Of a DNA stretch of 64,000 bases, positions 7,981 to 16,727 are shown piece by piece. Below the pieces are notes generated by a model. It saw only the letters and a program-made list of their open reading frames with translations. It was not told the DNA's origin and ran no database searches. Position numbers and translations under genes: made by a program. The stretch comes from Planctomycetaceae bacterium (lineage in GTDB: Bacteria > Planctomycetota > Planctomycetia > Planctomycetales > Planctomycetaceae), in assembly GCA_021732995.1 (NCBI GenBank), contig JAKFWA010000069.1, positions 1-64,000 on the forward strand, written 5' to 3'. Every line of letters starts with the position of its first letter. The first letter of the stretch is position 1.

Positions 7981-8002
7981 AAGGGTGCATTAAGGGTGCA
8001 TT
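7981..8002 (+). repeat. Tandem 11-base direct repeat before the integrase start
   Basis: The sequence AAGGGTGCATT occurs twice without a gap (7981-7991, 7992-8002), 18 bases upstream of the integrase start codon. Tandem short repeats at this place suit recombinase arm-binding or autoregulatory sites, but no strand-exchange core could be found. Confidence 0.45.
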
Positions 8003-8143
8003 GACACGAAACCACGCTACAAAAATCGAATAAAACTGTCAACTTTATCTCGTGATGGGCGAGATCGACCGATAGCTGTGCAGCGCCGAGTTCTTGATGC
8101 CGTCTCGCAGTGAACTCGAAGCCTTCTGGAACTGGATTTCATT

Positions 8144-8207
8144 TCACGCGAAGGCGCGGAGCCGCGAAGGATTGAAGCTTTCTTCGCGGCTCCGCGCCTT
8201 CGCGTGA
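8144..8207. repeat. 26-bp perfect palindromic repeat
   Basis: Arms 8144-8169 and 8182-8207 are exact reverse complements with a 12-base loop. The arm core AGGCGCGGAGC is shared with the imperfect palindrome at 55256-55360, so both belong to one interspersed family. It stands downstream of the acetyltransferase gene, where it can also stop transcription, and close to the right side of the mobile element. Confidence 0.8.
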
Positions 8208-8236
8208 GGTCTTCCTGATAACCTTGCTCGCGATGC

Positions 8237-8794
8237 CTATTCCGTGATCTCGCGAATGACTCGGCAAGGGTTTCCGGCGGCGAAGACTCCGTCAGGAATG
8301 TCTTTGGTGACGACGCTGCCAGCGCCGATGACGCACTTGGATCCGATCTTCACTCCGGGGCAGATGATGGCACCGCCGCCGACCCAGACGTTCGAACCGA
8401 TCTCAATCGGCTTGGCGAACTCTTGAGTGCGGCGCAGTTCGGCGTTCATGGGATGCGTTGCGGTATAGATCTGCACCGCCGGGCCGAAGAGGGAGAAGTC
8501 ACCAATTGTGACTTTGCAGACATCCAGCACGACACAGTTGAAGTTGAAGAAACAGCGTCGTCCGAGAAAAATGTTCGAGCCGTAGTCGCAGAAGAAGGGT
8601 GGTTGCATCCAGACCGAATCGCCGCCCTGAGCGAACATCTGCTGCAATAGCGAGCGGCGAAGCTCGTGGTCTCGTTCACGAGTGGCATTCAAGTCCTGGC
8701 AGAGGTCTCTGGCTCGCTCGCGTTCTTGCACGAGTACGGGATCGAGCGGGTCATACAGTTCACCCGCCAGCATCTTTTCTTTTTCCGTCGCCAT
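8237..8794 (-). CDS. maa: Sugar O-acetyltransferase, maltose acetyltransferase type
   Basis: A 185-residue cytoplasmic enzyme of the hexapeptide-repeat family (LacA/Maa/NodL), which transfers acetyl from acetyl-CoA to a sugar hydroxyl. The N-terminal cap (KMLAGELYDPLDPVL) is the Mac domain. The left-handed beta-helix follows from about residue 65, with the active-site histidine in ATHP (about residue 113) and hexapeptide turns such as IGSNVWVGGGAII. Length is normal for the family. AGGAGG lies six bases before the ATG. The gene is the last of a probable operon with the cupin gene, 23 bases apart. The true acceptor sugar cannot be told from sequence. Confidence 0.88.
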   Translation of the reverse strand: MATEKEKMLAGELYDPLDPVLVQERERARDLCQDLNATRERDHELRRSLLQQMFAQGGDSVWMQPPFFCDYGSNIFLGRRCFFNFNCVVLDVCKVTIGDFSLFGPAVQIYTATHPMNAELRRTQEFAKPIEIGSNVWVGGGAIICPGVKIGSKCVIGAGSVVTKDIPDGVFAAGNPCRVIREITE

Positions 8795-8817
8795 GAGACC
8801 TCCTGCTCGAATGCTGG

Positions 8818-9303
8818 TCAGTGCTCGGGCAGCAGCATCTTGATGCCGTACTGTGGAGCAAGCGCCAGCAGCTTCTCAATTTCTTCCTGGGATGGCGGGA
8901 CGGCCATCGTCGCGCCTTCGGGGAGTGGTGCACCAAATTCGAAGAACATCTGCTCAAGTCCCGCAGGGGCGACTGAGATCAGCATCTTCGCTGGTTGAGA
9001 GCTTTCATTCTTGAAGGAATGCGGCAACCCGACCGGCATGTTGGCGAACGATCCCGCCTTCAGTACGACTCGATCAGCGCCGATTTGAAATGTTATTTCT
9101 CCTTCCAACACATAAAAGCCTTCTTCTTCCCGGCTATGCACATGCGGGGGAGGCCCGCCTCCGGGTGGGACAATTGCCTCCCACAGAGCGTACTTTCCGT
9201 TGGTCTCGTCGCCGGAGGCGAGAAAGCGATAGACGTCGCCAACAACAGACACAGTGCGACCCTGAGCGGCTACTCGAATGAGGGGGCTCGGCGTGTTGCT
9301 CAT
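8818..9303 (-). CDS. Cupin-domain protein
   Basis: A 161-residue single-domain beta-barrel protein of the cupin_2 type. Motif 1 is PPHVHSREEEGFYVLEGE (about residues 53-70) with the His-x-His and Glu metal ligands, and motif 2 is PVGLPHSFKN with a further His. This favours a bound metal ion and a quercetinase-like or sugar-binding role; many family members are of unknown function. The ATG at 9303 is preferred to a TTG at 9330. It precedes the acetyltransferase gene by 23 bases and is probably cotranscribed with it. No signal peptide. Confidence 0.82.
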   Translation of the reverse strand: MSNTPSPLIRVAAQGRTVSVVGDVYRFLASGDETNGKYALWEAIVPPGGGPPPHVHSREEEGFYVLEGEITFQIGADRVVLKAGSFANMPVGLPHSFKNESSQPAKMLISVAPAGLEQMFFEFGAPLPEGATMAVPPSQEEIEKLLALAPQYGIKMLLPEH

Positions 9304-9373
9304 CAGTCTTGATCCTGTCTGCTCAACCAAAGATGGGGATTGTTCTCATCACAGATCCAAGGCTTCCAGTGTG

Positions 9374-10252
9374 TCAGTCCGCCAGTTGCAGGCCGTGTGA
9401 GTTAATCTCAAACGGCACGATGGATTCTTCGACAGCGCTGCCTCGGTGCTTAATGACGCACAACGCTCGGCCGAGTTTCATGCCGTCGCGGAACTTGCCC
9501 ATCACAATGATAGTGTTGGCGTTAGAGAGCACATCGCCGGACTCAATCTTGCGCGCGATGAGTTCGTCGAGCATCATCTCATGGCAAGTGTAGAGCAGCA
9601 TGCAACCGACCTGCTTGTAGTCATACATGTGCTGCATGACTTGCGGCTCGTACTCACGAAATTGAGCTCGTAAAAGATCGCGGGCCACCCAGTCGGCGTC
9701 CTTGCGCAGGATCTGATGGTAGATGTATTCGAACATGTGGAACTGGAACGAGTCGCTCGGTTTCGATGTCGGCTCGACACCATCAATCACGCAACGCCGC
9801 ACTCCGTGCACGAAGTTCCCATAGAAGTAGCCCACGGCTTCAATGATCTTTTGCTGCAGGTCCACTCGCCAGGCTTTCCAGTCATCGAGATCCATGTCGC
9901 TGATGGTGACTCGCCGGCCAGCCCGGTTGAAGATGTGCATCGCGTCGTAGCGAGCGGTCTCGCGCGACCACATTTCGTGCGGATGAACATTGTTGCCGAC
10001 CGGTTTCTCGCGCAGCGTCCAGTCAAACATTCGCTCGGCGTAGTCGTTGTGATTCTGGCTGTCGCCGCGGGCGGTCATATCAAAGATGATTCCCGGCTCA
10101 CCTTCCTGAGCAACTCCTTGCCGCAAGAACTGCAAACCCAGTTGCGTCTTTCCGATGCCGGTGGCTCCGACGACTACTGTCAGCGTTCCCGGCAACAAGC
10201 CTCCACCCAAAAGATGATCAAGACGTGGAATGCCAGTCTGAATGCGGTCCAT
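9374..10252 (-). CDS. KaiC/RecA-like single-domain ATPase
   Basis: A 292-residue RecA-fold ATPase. It opens with the typical KaiC-family signature ([17 protein letters not shown]) followed by Walker A GATGIGKT (about residues 28-35). A hydrophobic strand ending [10 protein letters not shown] near 155 is the Walker B region. Unlike circadian KaiC it has one domain, and the middle carries family-specific insertions rich in aromatic residues ([10 protein letters not shown]). Single-domain KaiC homologues are common in bacteria and archaea and mostly uncharacterised, often linked to signalling. It lies 70 bases upstream of the cupin gene on the same strand, so it could be in one transcript. Confidence 0.8.
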   Translation of the reverse strand: MDRIQTGIPRLDHLLGGGLLPGTLTVVVGATGIGKTQLGLQFLRQGVAQEGEPGIIFDMTARGDSQNHNDYAERMFDWTLREKPVGNNVHPHEMWSRETARYDAMHIFNRAGRRVTISDMDLDDWKAWRVDLQQKIIEAVGYFYGNFVHGVRRCVIDGVEPTSKPSDSFQFHMFEYIYHQILRKDADWVARDLLRAQFREYEPQVMQHMYDYKQVGCMLLYTCHEMMLDELIARKIESGDVLSNANTIIVMGKFRDGMKLGRALCVIKHRGSAVEESIVPFEINSHGLQLAD

Positions 10253-10418
10253 CAAATACCTATTGTTCGAATGAAGGGAAGGCTGAGAGAGTGTGAGTTA
10301 CTAAGTGCGCACGGGCACCAATGGAAGTCCTGCTCAGATAACGCCACTGCCGAAGCGTTCGCCAACATGCAGCTCATCGACAGAATATGCCGAATGGGAA
10401 AAGACAGGGCGTGCCATT

Positions 10419-11102
10419 TCAACGGGCCAGCAGAGTCATGAACGCCGCCATGTAGATCATCATAGGTAAGATGAAGAACCAGGTCAGCGCCCCAACCGTC
10501 GATGCGCGAGTGACAGTTACGACTCCGCGCCAGCTCACGAAGACAGAAACCAGCGACGCCAGCGCGATGGCAAGCAGCAACGGCTTGGAATGATCTGGTT
10601 CGAGCACCGCGTCCAGTGGCGTATCGTGCTGAAACGATTCATGGACCGAGTGGTACAGGCTGAAGACTAGGGGAATGAACTCAGAATAAAGAAACAGGAA
10701 ACGTGCCGTCTTGGAGTCCTTTTCACCACCAGCCCACCCGATGCGCACGTTGTACCACCAGCCACCGAGGAAGTAGTAAATCAGGCCTCCGAACAGTCCG
10801 TAACCAATCGCGAACCCCCAGTACGAGGTCCAGTCCGGGATGTTCTCAACGAGGTTGAATGGCCCGCGTTTCCGGTTGAACTGAGTGAGTAGCTGCATAT
10901 TCAGCCTCTCAGCAGCTCGCGCGACACCGACTACTCCCAGCACCAGCCACAAATATGGAGAACGCTCGTTATCAAAGTGCTCCGTGAAGAACTTGCGAGG
11001 CTGGCCCAGCAGCATCAGCCAGAACGTGATGAAGTTGAGTTTCGGCTTGTATTCCTGCGAGATGACTTCGTCATCAATGCCGAAAGGGTCTGCTGCAGAC
11101 AT
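10419..11102 (-). CDS. Integral membrane protein, Yip1-like
   Basis: A 227-residue protein with about five hydrophobic segments: near residues 48-62, 92-112 (YGLFGGLIYYFLGGW), 135-150, 172-190 and 200-224. The N-terminal 40 residues are polar and probably cytoplasmic. The layout and the conserved Gly/Trp-rich second segment are reminiscent of Yip1-domain proteins, but there is no diagnostic motif. It is a monocistronic gene on the minus strand. Function unknown. Confidence 0.7.
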   Translation of the reverse strand: MSAADPFGIDDEVISQEYKPKLNFITFWLMLLGQPRKFFTEHFDNERSPYLWLVLGVVGVARAAERLNMQLLTQFNRKRGPFNLVENIPDWTSYWGFAIGYGLFGGLIYYFLGGWWYNVRIGWAGGEKDSKTARFLFLYSEFIPLVFSLYHSVHESFQHDTPLDAVLEPDHSKPLLLAIALASLVSVFVSWRGVVTVTRASTVGALTWFFILPMMIYMAAFMTLLAR

Positions 11103-11208
11103 TTCATAACCACGCTGAAGTCGAATGAAGCCGGTCCAGTGACAAGCAGGTTGGTAGAGTGACGCAGAATCACAACCCGACTCAAGCTCGCGTTTGCTGA
11201 TCCGCCGA

Positions 11209-12141
11209 CTATTTCAAATGGCGGTCAAAGCACGCCAGGGCACGCTTCCACATTTCGTCGGACAAAACATGCCCAACGCCGGTTTCGATGAACGACGAAA
11301 AGTTCTTCTCGGCATGCATGCTCGAATAGGCGTTGGCAATGACTTCGATGCCGCGGCGGGCTTCATCAATCGGGCTGCCACCGTCTGTTTCACCCAGGTT
11401 CAGATGCAACGGGCGCGGAGCGATCAGAGCTGCAATGTCCGGAGTGTCACCGTACTGGAAGATGCCCGGCACAAAGTTTGGGAAGCAATGCAGCATGTGC
11501 TCGCGATGAATTGCCTTGTACGTCGGCAGGCAGCAGTTGCCGACGAGACATTTCAAACGCGGCTCCCACGGCCCCACCATCCACGTGTGCGTTGAGCCCA
11601 TCGAGTGGCCGTAGCAGCCGATCTTCTCTGCGTTGACTTCCGGACGGCTGACGAGGAAGTCGATCGCGCGGCGCATGTCGAGAATATGCTTCCAGGCCAG
11701 ACATTTGCCCGCCACGACGTAACGCAGAAATTCGAAGCGTTCGTAGTTCCCGCCATCGAGCTTCTTGGTTGGATCGCGCCGTTCACCAAAGCACAGCGCA
11801 TCGGGACAGACGACAACGTAACCCTGCTTCGCTAATGCAACGCCGGTGTGATGCATCGGGTTGCCGGCTTGTCCGGACGGCTCGCTCTTGCCGAGTTGCC
11901 ATTGGCCGTTGTGCTGATGCCAGACGGCGATCGCGGGAGCGGGTTTTGCGGCGGAAACGCCGGTGGGAATCAAGAGATTCGCCGGGACGGCATCACTGGG
12001 CTCGGCGTCGTAATAGACCGAGACCAGCGTATAACCCTCGTGCTGCTGAGTCTCGCGCACGCGGACATTCAGCGGACAGCCTTCGGGCCACGTGCCACCC
12101 AGACCTTGCAGCAAGCGATCGCGGAAATCAGCAGCGGCCAT
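11209..12141 (-). CDS. Alpha/beta hydrolase, dienelactone hydrolase or acetyl esterase type
   Basis: A 310-residue hydrolase without a signal peptide. The nucleophile elbow is GHSMGS (Ser about residue 180). An Asp in LGETDGGSP (about 254) and His in GVGHVLS (about 291) complete the triad. The oxyanion region VWHQHNGQWQLGKSE resembles planctomycete and bacterial esterases often annotated as acetylxylan esterase or dienelactone hydrolase. The start is an ATG with TAGGAG six bases before it. It lies nine bases downstream of the BRCT-MerR-TPR gene on the same strand, so the two are almost certainly cotranscribed. The substrate is unknown. Confidence 0.85.
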   Translation of the reverse strand: MAAADFRDRLLQGLGGTWPEGCPLNVRVRETQQHEGYTLVSVYYDAEPSDAVPANLLIPTGVSAAKPAPAIAVWHQHNGQWQLGKSEPSGQAGNPMHHTGVALAKQGYVVVCPDALCFGERRDPTKKLDGGNYERFEFLRYVVAGKCLAWKHILDMRRAIDFLVSRPEVNAEKIGCYGHSMGSTHTWMVGPWEPRLKCLVGNCCLPTYKAIHREHMLHCFPNFVPGIFQYGDTPDIAALIAPRPLHLNLGETDGGSPIDEARRGIEVIANAYSSMHAEKNFSSFIETGVGHVLSDEMWKRALACFDRHLK

Positions 12142-12150
12142 GAACGACTC

Positions 12151-13443
12151 CTACGTATGAGGTTCTGCGGGTGATTCCTCGGGGACGTCAGCAGCGGTCT
12201 CAGGATCATCGACAAGGCCCAAACGCTGCCGGGCGATGTCAGCCCACGGCCCCTTGCGATCAAACTTCAGATAACGTCGCCAAAGTTCGTCGGCTTCTTC
12301 CGCGCGTCCCAGTTGCTCCAGAATCGTTGCCTTATGAAACAAAGCATCTGGGTACGCGGGGTGAGCGTGCAGCGCAATGTCTAAGGCATGCAGAGCACCA
12401 GCGGCGTCGCCCTGCATGTTCTTCAGGCAGCCGATCTGAGTCCACGCTTCGATGTAATCGTGATCGTGTTCAACCGCCGCGTGCAGGCGTTCGAGCGCGC
12501 CCGCGAGGTTGTTGGATCGATAGAGCGCGTCGGCGAGTTGAAAGTGCAGTTCAGGATCGGACGGAGTTTCCATCAGTGCCAGACGGAACGCCTCTACGGC
12601 GCCCTTCGCGTCATTGATTTCCAGTAGCCGGCAACCTTCCTGATACCACTGCTCCCCGGACCAACTGGCGCGAGCCTCCAAGTCCACAACATCATCTTCG
12701 GCCGCATGCAGCTTGAGCTGCGGTACATCGATTGAAGCTCCCGACGGCGAATCGCTCGACGGTTCAAAATCGAACAACCGTTGTCCGCTGCGCGGATCGA
12801 CGAGACCAGCCTTGTCGCGCAGCAGCAGTCGGGCGTCGCGTTCCAGAATGTCGAGTTGTGCCAGCGGCCGCTTGACCGATGGCAGAATGCTTTCCAGAGC
12901 CGCCAGACTCGTTTCGATGTCTGATCGCGACACGCCGGCATGCAGCAACTCTTGCAGCTTCCGGACTCCTGCTACCTCGCGAAAGTCGAAGTACGGCAGC
13001 CGGTACACGCGCTGCTGCGCGTGAATCAGGCCGAGACGTTCCCAGCGACGCACTAGGTTGGCGGACACTCCGAGTAACTGCTGCAGCATCGCTGGAGTAT
13101 GCAGCCGCGATACTTCCCGTTCGCGTTGTTCGAAACCCAGCAGGCGCAGCCAGTCGGACTCATTGAGAATCCGCAACGGTTGTCCCTGATTGATCAGCCC
13201 CACCGCCATTTGCAGCTTCAGCGATGTCTTGCCGTCGGCCTCCAGCGGCCAGCCTTCTTCGCCGACGACCAGCATTGTGACCTGACGGCTCAAATGCGTA
13301 ACCGGCGTGCCGCCGTGATCTTCGGTGAGCCGATGCGCCTGCCGGTGTGTCATCGACGCCAGCGTTCCGGTGAAGGTGACTCGCTCACCTTGCAACGGAC
13401 GCGAACTTTCCAGAACTACTGGCTGGGGCAGGTCTTGAGACAT
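12151..13443 (-). CDS. BRCT - MerR helix-turn-helix - TPR fusion protein
   Basis: A 430-residue protein with an unusual domain order. Residues about 15-105 resemble a BRCT domain (GERVTFTGTLASMTHRQAH, then a Gly-Gly and a conserved Trp near the end), which in NAD-dependent ligases and checkpoint proteins binds DNA ends or phosphopeptides. Residues about 112-190 form a MerR-type DNA-binding domain (LLGVSANLVRRWERLGLI). From about 275 to 410 there are four tetratricopeptide-like repeats. A TTG at 13482 is an alternative start; the ATG at 13443 begins MSQDL. It heads an operon with the esterase. The combination suggests a transcription regulator whose BRCT and TPR modules bind partners; targets are unknown. 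Confidence 0.8.
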   Translation of the reverse strand: MSQDLPQPVVLESSRPLQGERVTFTGTLASMTHRQAHRLTEDHGGTPVTHLSRQVTMLVVGEEGWPLEADGKTSLKLQMAVGLINQGQPLRILNESDWLRLLGFEQREREVSRLHTPAMLQQLLGVSANLVRRWERLGLIHAQQRVYRLPYFDFREVAGVRKLQELLHAGVSRSDIETSLAALESILPSVKRPLAQLDILERDARLLLRDKAGLVDPRSGQRLFDFEPSSDSPSGASIDVPQLKLHAAEDDVVDLEARASWSGEQWYQEGCRLLEINDAKGAVEAFRLALMETPSDPELHFQLADALYRSNNLAGALERLHAAVEHDHDYIEAWTQIGCLKNMQGDAAGALHALDIALHAHPAYPDALFHKATILEQLGRAEEADELWRRYLKFDRKGPWADIARQRLGLVDDPETAADVPEESPAEPHT

Positions 13444-13758
13444 CGGGAGTCGTTGATGAACAGTCAGAGGATGCGACAACAAGAATTCGGCTGCCCCGAG
13501 AATACCTTTGGCGGGTTTGATTGAGTACCTTCCCGCCCCGTAATCAAATGCAAGGCAACGCAGTCGTCGTGATCGGGCTCACCTTTGCGGGCAAGCCGGA
13601 TTTCAACGATTCAACGGACGCGGGGGCATTCCAAAGCGACCTTCGGCAGGTCTGCGACTGGTTCCCGCAGTTCGACTGCACGACAATCCGCCGTCGAACC
13701 TGACGACCAGCCAGGCGTCGCGGTTCACCGGCATCATTCCCACGGCACAAATCGAATC
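13444..13758. other. Divergent promoter region upstream of glyA
   Basis: The 315 bases separate the BRCT-MerR-TPR gene and glyA, which are transcribed away from each other. Interleaved complementary segments (13510-13515 with 13532-13537, and 13516-13522 with 13542-13548) could make a small pseudoknot, but no known riboswitch pattern was recognised. No small gene is convincing. Confidence 0.4.
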
Positions 13759-15003
13759 ATGAAGAACTTGAAGACCGCTGATCCTGAAATCTGGGCCGCC
13801 ATTGAGCACGAACGAGTTCGCCAGAAAGAAGGCCTCGAACTCATCGCCTCGGAAAACTACACCAGCGCAGCCATCCTGGAAGCCGCCGGTACCGTGCTGA
13901 CGAACAAGTACGCTGAAGGTTACCCGGCCAAGCGGTACTACGGCGGTTGCGAGAATGTGGACGTCATCGAGGACCTCGCTCAAGCCCGTGCTTGTGAGCT
14001 GTTCGGTGCCGAGCATGCCAACGTCCAGCCGCACTCGGGCTCGCAGGCCAATCAGTCGGTGTACATGACCGTACTGCAGCCCGGCGACACCTACATGGCC
14101 ATGAATCTGGCGATGGGTGGTCACCTCACTCACGGCGCCTCGGTGAACTTCTCGGGCAAGCTCTACAAAGTTGTGCCTTACGGAGTTCGTGAGAGCGATC
14201 ACCGTATCGACTTCGACCAGGTCGCCGCGCTGGCTCGCGAGCACAAGCCGAAGCTGATTGTCGCGGGAGCCAGTGCTTATCCGCGCGAGATCGATCACTC
14301 CAAGTTCGCGGAAATCGCCAACGAGATCGGCGCGCTGTTCATGGTGGATATGGCCCACTACGCCGGACTGGTCGCAGGCGGCGTGCACAACAGCCCGGTC
14401 CCGTATGCGGACTTCGTGACTTCAACGTCTCACAAGACGCTGCGCGGTCCACGCTCCGGCTTTGTGCTGACCAAGCAGAAGCACGCTCAGGCTCATGACA
14501 AGACGGTGTTCCCTGGCATGCAGGGCGGTCCGTTGATGCACATCATCGCCGCGAAAGCAATTTGCTTTGCCGAGGCGATGCAGCCTGAGTTCAAGACTTA
14601 CGCTCAGCAGGTCGTGAAGAATGCCCAAGCGTTGGCAGACGTCCTGATGAAGGGCGGAATTCGTCTCGCTTCGGGCGGTACCGACAACCACCTGATGCTG
14701 TGCGATATGACCTCGGTAGGCCTGACTGGCAAGATCGGCGAGCAGGCTCTCGATCGCGCCGGCATCACGGTCAACAAGAACATGATCCCTTACGATCAGC
14801 GCAAGCCGCTGGATCCAAGCGGCGTGCGCATTGGTACTCCAGCCATGACCACGCGCGGCATGAAGGAAGCCGAAATGAAGAGCGTGGGCGAATGGATTCT
14901 GGAAGTTCTGCGCAACGCCGATAACCACGACATCGTTTCGCGTGTCCGGGAAGAGGTTCGTCAATTCGCCAAGGCGTTCCCGGTGCCGGGAATCGACAGC
15001 TAA
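13759..15003 (+). CDS. glyA: Serine hydroxymethyltransferase
   Basis: A 414-residue PLP enzyme that interconverts serine and glycine and delivers one-carbon units to tetrahydrofolate in the cytoplasm. The N-terminal IASENYTS segment, the [15 protein letters not shown] motif, the PHSGSQAN cofactor loop and the lysine-bearing [14 protein letters not shown] (Schiff-base Lys about residue 229) are all present, and the length is normal. An in-frame extension back to 13585 exists, but the family begins at the ATG at 13759. It is followed after 160 bases by an amidotransferase gene; a hairpin at 15031-15055 lies between. GcvT at 57.5 kb also works in glycine and folate metabolism. Confidence 0.97.
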   Translation: MKNLKTADPEIWAAIEHERVRQKEGLELIASENYTSAAILEAAGTVLTNKYAEGYPAKRYYGGCENVDVIEDLAQARACELFGAEHANVQPHSGSQANQSVYMTVLQPGDTYMAMNLAMGGHLTHGASVNFSGKLYKVVPYGVRESDHRIDFDQVAALAREHKPKLIVAGASAYPREIDHSKFAEIANEIGALFMVDMAHYAGLVAGGVHNSPVPYADFVTSTSHKTLRGPRSGFVLTKQKHAQAHDKTVFPGMQGGPLMHIIAAKAICFAEAMQPEFKTYAQQVVKNAQALADVLMKGGIRLASGGTDNHLMLCDMTSVGLTGKIGEQALDRAGITVNKNMIPYDQRKPLDPSGVRIGTPAMTTRGMKEAEMKSVGEWILEVLRNADNHDIVSRVREEVRQFAKAFPVPGIDS

Positions 15004-15030
15004 GGGGCGATCCAGCAAACTGCTTGTGAT

Positions 15031-15055
15031 GTGGGCCGAGCGGTGTTCGGCCCAC
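15031..15055 (+). terminator. Hairpin after glyA
   Basis: A nine-bp stem (15031-15039 with 15047-15055) with a seven-base loop, 28 bases after the glyA stop. There is no run of T after it, so it may be a weak terminator or an RNA-stabilising hairpin. Confidence 0.55.
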
Positions 15056-15163
15056 GATTGTCTGGCTCGAAAACCTCAGTCGAAGCTGGTGGGCTTGCGT
15101 TGCTCGACGCCACCCTGCGCCGAATCGGCTGTCTTGGATTCAGGCCATCAAGCCGAGGCTTCG

Positions 15164-15748
15164 ATGATCTTCGTTCTCGATAACTACGATTCGTTTACCT
15201 ACAACCTGGTCCAGCGACTGGGCGAGATCGATTCGCGCCTCGATATTCGCGTCGCCCGCAACGACCAGATTACACTCGATGAAATCGCTGCCATGCAGCC
15301 CGAGCGAATCATCATTTCGCCCGGCCCCTGCACGCCGGCCGAAGCTGGCCTGTCACGCGATATCATTCTGAACTTTGGGCCGCGAATGCCGGTGCTGGGA
15401 GTTTGCCTGGGCCATCAATGCATGGGAGACGTCTACGGGGCGAAAGTCGTGCGGGCTCCTCGCCTGATGCATGGCAAAGTCTCCAAGATCCATCACGACG
15501 GCAAAGGCATCTTCATGGGGTTGGAGAACCCCTTCATCGCGACGCGTTATCACAGCCTGATCGTTCCCGAAGAAACCTTTCCACCGCACCTGATCGTGAC
15601 CGCCTGGACCGCCGACGAAGGCCAGCCGCGTGAAGTCATGGGCCTGCGACATCGCGACTACCCAGTCCACGGCGTGCAGTTCCATCCCGAGAGCTACCTG
15701 ACCGCCGAGCCCGGCATTCAAATCCTCAAGAACTTCCTGGCTCTGTGA
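15164..15748 (+). CDS. Glutamine amidotransferase of anthranilate/aminodeoxychorismate synthase
   Basis: A 194-residue class I glutamine amidotransferase that releases ammonia for the synthesis of anthranilate (TrpG) or aminodeoxychorismate (PabA). It begins MIFVLDNYDSFTYNL, has the ISPGPCTP loop, the nucleophile Cys in GVCLGHQ (about residue 80) and the His-Glu pair in VQFHPES near the C-terminus (about residues 171-173). The start at 15164 has GAGG six bases upstream. The synthase large subunit is not adjacent; in many bacteria one small subunit serves both pathways, so the symbol is left open. A downstream minus-strand sigma factor gene converges on it. Confidence 0.93.
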   Translation: MIFVLDNYDSFTYNLVQRLGEIDSRLDIRVARNDQITLDEIAAMQPERIIISPGPCTPAEAGLSRDIILNFGPRMPVLGVCLGHQCMGDVYGAKVVRAPRLMHGKVSKIHHDGKGIFMGLENPFIATRYHSLIVPEETFPPHLIVTAWTADEGQPREVMGLRHRDYPVHGVQFHPESYLTAEPGIQILKNFLAL

Positions 15749-15769
15749 GTCTTCGAACGCCGGTCTTTA

Positions 15770-16354
15770 TCAGTCGATGAGGCCCTCAGCCTCCTGCCGC
15801 AGGCGGGCCATGACGCGTGATTTGGCGATGAAGACCGCGTTGACGGAGATGCCGAGTTGTTCGGCGACTTCGTTGGCGGAGACTCCCGTCAGAGCGACCA
15901 GTTCAAACGCTTTCCATGTGTTGGGGGCGAACTGGCTTTTGAGCTGCTGCAGCAACTGCCGCATGACGTGCTCATCGTGTTCACGGTCCCACAGCGAACT
16001 GAGCTGGCTGGTCGGATCTTCAAGCTGCTGCAGCATGTCGAAGACCTGACTGTCGCCCGATCCCACCGCTCGTTTGTGCTGGTTGCGGAGCGACCGCCGC
16101 AGGCAGTTGATCGTGATGGCCTTGAGCCACGCACGGAACGAACCTGTCCTTTGTCGCTCGAACTCCTGAATCCGCCGCATCACGACCGTCAGGACTTCCT
16201 GCGTGATGTCGTCCGCATCGTGGTCGTCGAGTCGCACGTCTCGTCGCAGCCAGGCGCGGATCAGCGGCGTATAGATCGACACCAGACGCTGCCAGGCGGC
16301 ATCGTCCGGGTGACGGCGAACGCGATCAAGAAGGCTGGCGGAGGTGTCAGACAT
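15770..16354 (-). CDS. ECF-type RNA polymerase sigma factor
   Basis: A 194-residue sigma-70 family protein with the two conserved regions of extracytoplasmic-function factors. Sigma region 2 lies at about 15-95 (YTPLIRAWLRRDVRLDDHDADDITQEVL) and region 4 at about 130-185, with the helix-turn-helix ALTGVSANEVAEQLGISVNAV. The ATG at 16354 gives the usual planctomycete start MSDTSASLLDRVRR; upstream codons to 16459 look non-coding. No anti-sigma gene is next to it. Its targets and activating signal are not visible. Confidence 0.9.
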   Translation of the reverse strand: MSDTSASLLDRVRRHPDDAAWQRLVSIYTPLIRAWLRRDVRLDDHDADDITQEVLTVVMRRIQEFERQRTGSFRAWLKAITINCLRRSLRNQHKRAVGSGDSQVFDMLQQLEDPTSQLSSLWDREHDEHVMRQLLQQLKSQFAPNTWKAFELVALTGVSANEVAEQLGISVNAVFIAKSRVMARLRQEAEGLID

Positions 16355-16727
16355 CCACAAATCCACACCGCGCAAGGCGGCGAACTGGTGAGTGACAAAG
16401 AGTGAAACTTTCAGACTCGAATTCGGCGCCTCGAAGTTTTGGAAACGCCAGTTTTCCATCCTTGAATCGCCGGAAGCCTAACGGTTCTGTCGATTGGTGA
16501 TGAAGTCTATCTGAGTCTTTCTGCGAAAGACGTCCCGCAATCGTTAGAACAGCGAATCTCGTGAGCACCTCGCCAGCAGACTGGCTCTAAAGATATCTGG
16601 CGAGATGTTCTGGTCGCGAAGCACTAGAATTGCCGGAAGCTTAACAGAACGACCCGCGGAGCTTCAGAGTCTGTCTCTACTAGCTTCGTAGTTGCATGGA
16701 TTCAGCCGCGAAAGGAGACCGGAGTTG
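16355..16727. other. Divergent spacer between sigma factor and GDPD genes
   Basis: The 373 bases contain no convincing gene. They must carry promoters for both neighbours, but no clear -35/-10 elements or operator was identified. Confidence 0.4.

Larger units (their letters stand above)
387..8002. mobile_element. Putative integrative element, one end only
   Basis: Five widely spaced genes form a module typical of integrated elements: a primase-like protein, a hypothetical protein, an AAA+ ATPase with a C-terminal helix-turn-helix, an excisionase-like protein and, outermost, a tyrosine recombinase. Long A+T-richer spacers, shared upstream motifs and shared terminators separate this block from the dense chromosome beginning near 8.2 kb. 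The coordinates given are the outermost element-like features; neither attachment site was identified, and the left end may lie before the window. No structural, conjugation or toxin genes are visible, so a small satellite-like or genomic-island element is more likely than a full prophage or a conjugative element. Confidence 0.5.

Noticed and set aside
8144-8207. Palindrome as the right attachment site of the mobile element
   Set aside because: The same family recurs at 55 kb, far from any recombinase, so it is an interspersed repeat rather than an attachment site.
9374-10252. KaiC-like gene as part of a circadian clock
   Set aside because: Only one RecA domain and no kaiA or kaiB neighbours.
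13510-13548. Two interleaved complementary pairs that could fold as a pseudoknot upstream of glyA
   Set aside because: The first loop of the pseudoknot would have zero bases, which is sterically poor, and no known riboswitch consensus is present. It may be chance in a 315-base spacer.
13585-13758. In-frame N-terminal extension of glyA
   Set aside because: The SHMT family begins at MKNLK, and the upstream codons are rich in Arg and Ser, unlike an SHMT N-terminus.
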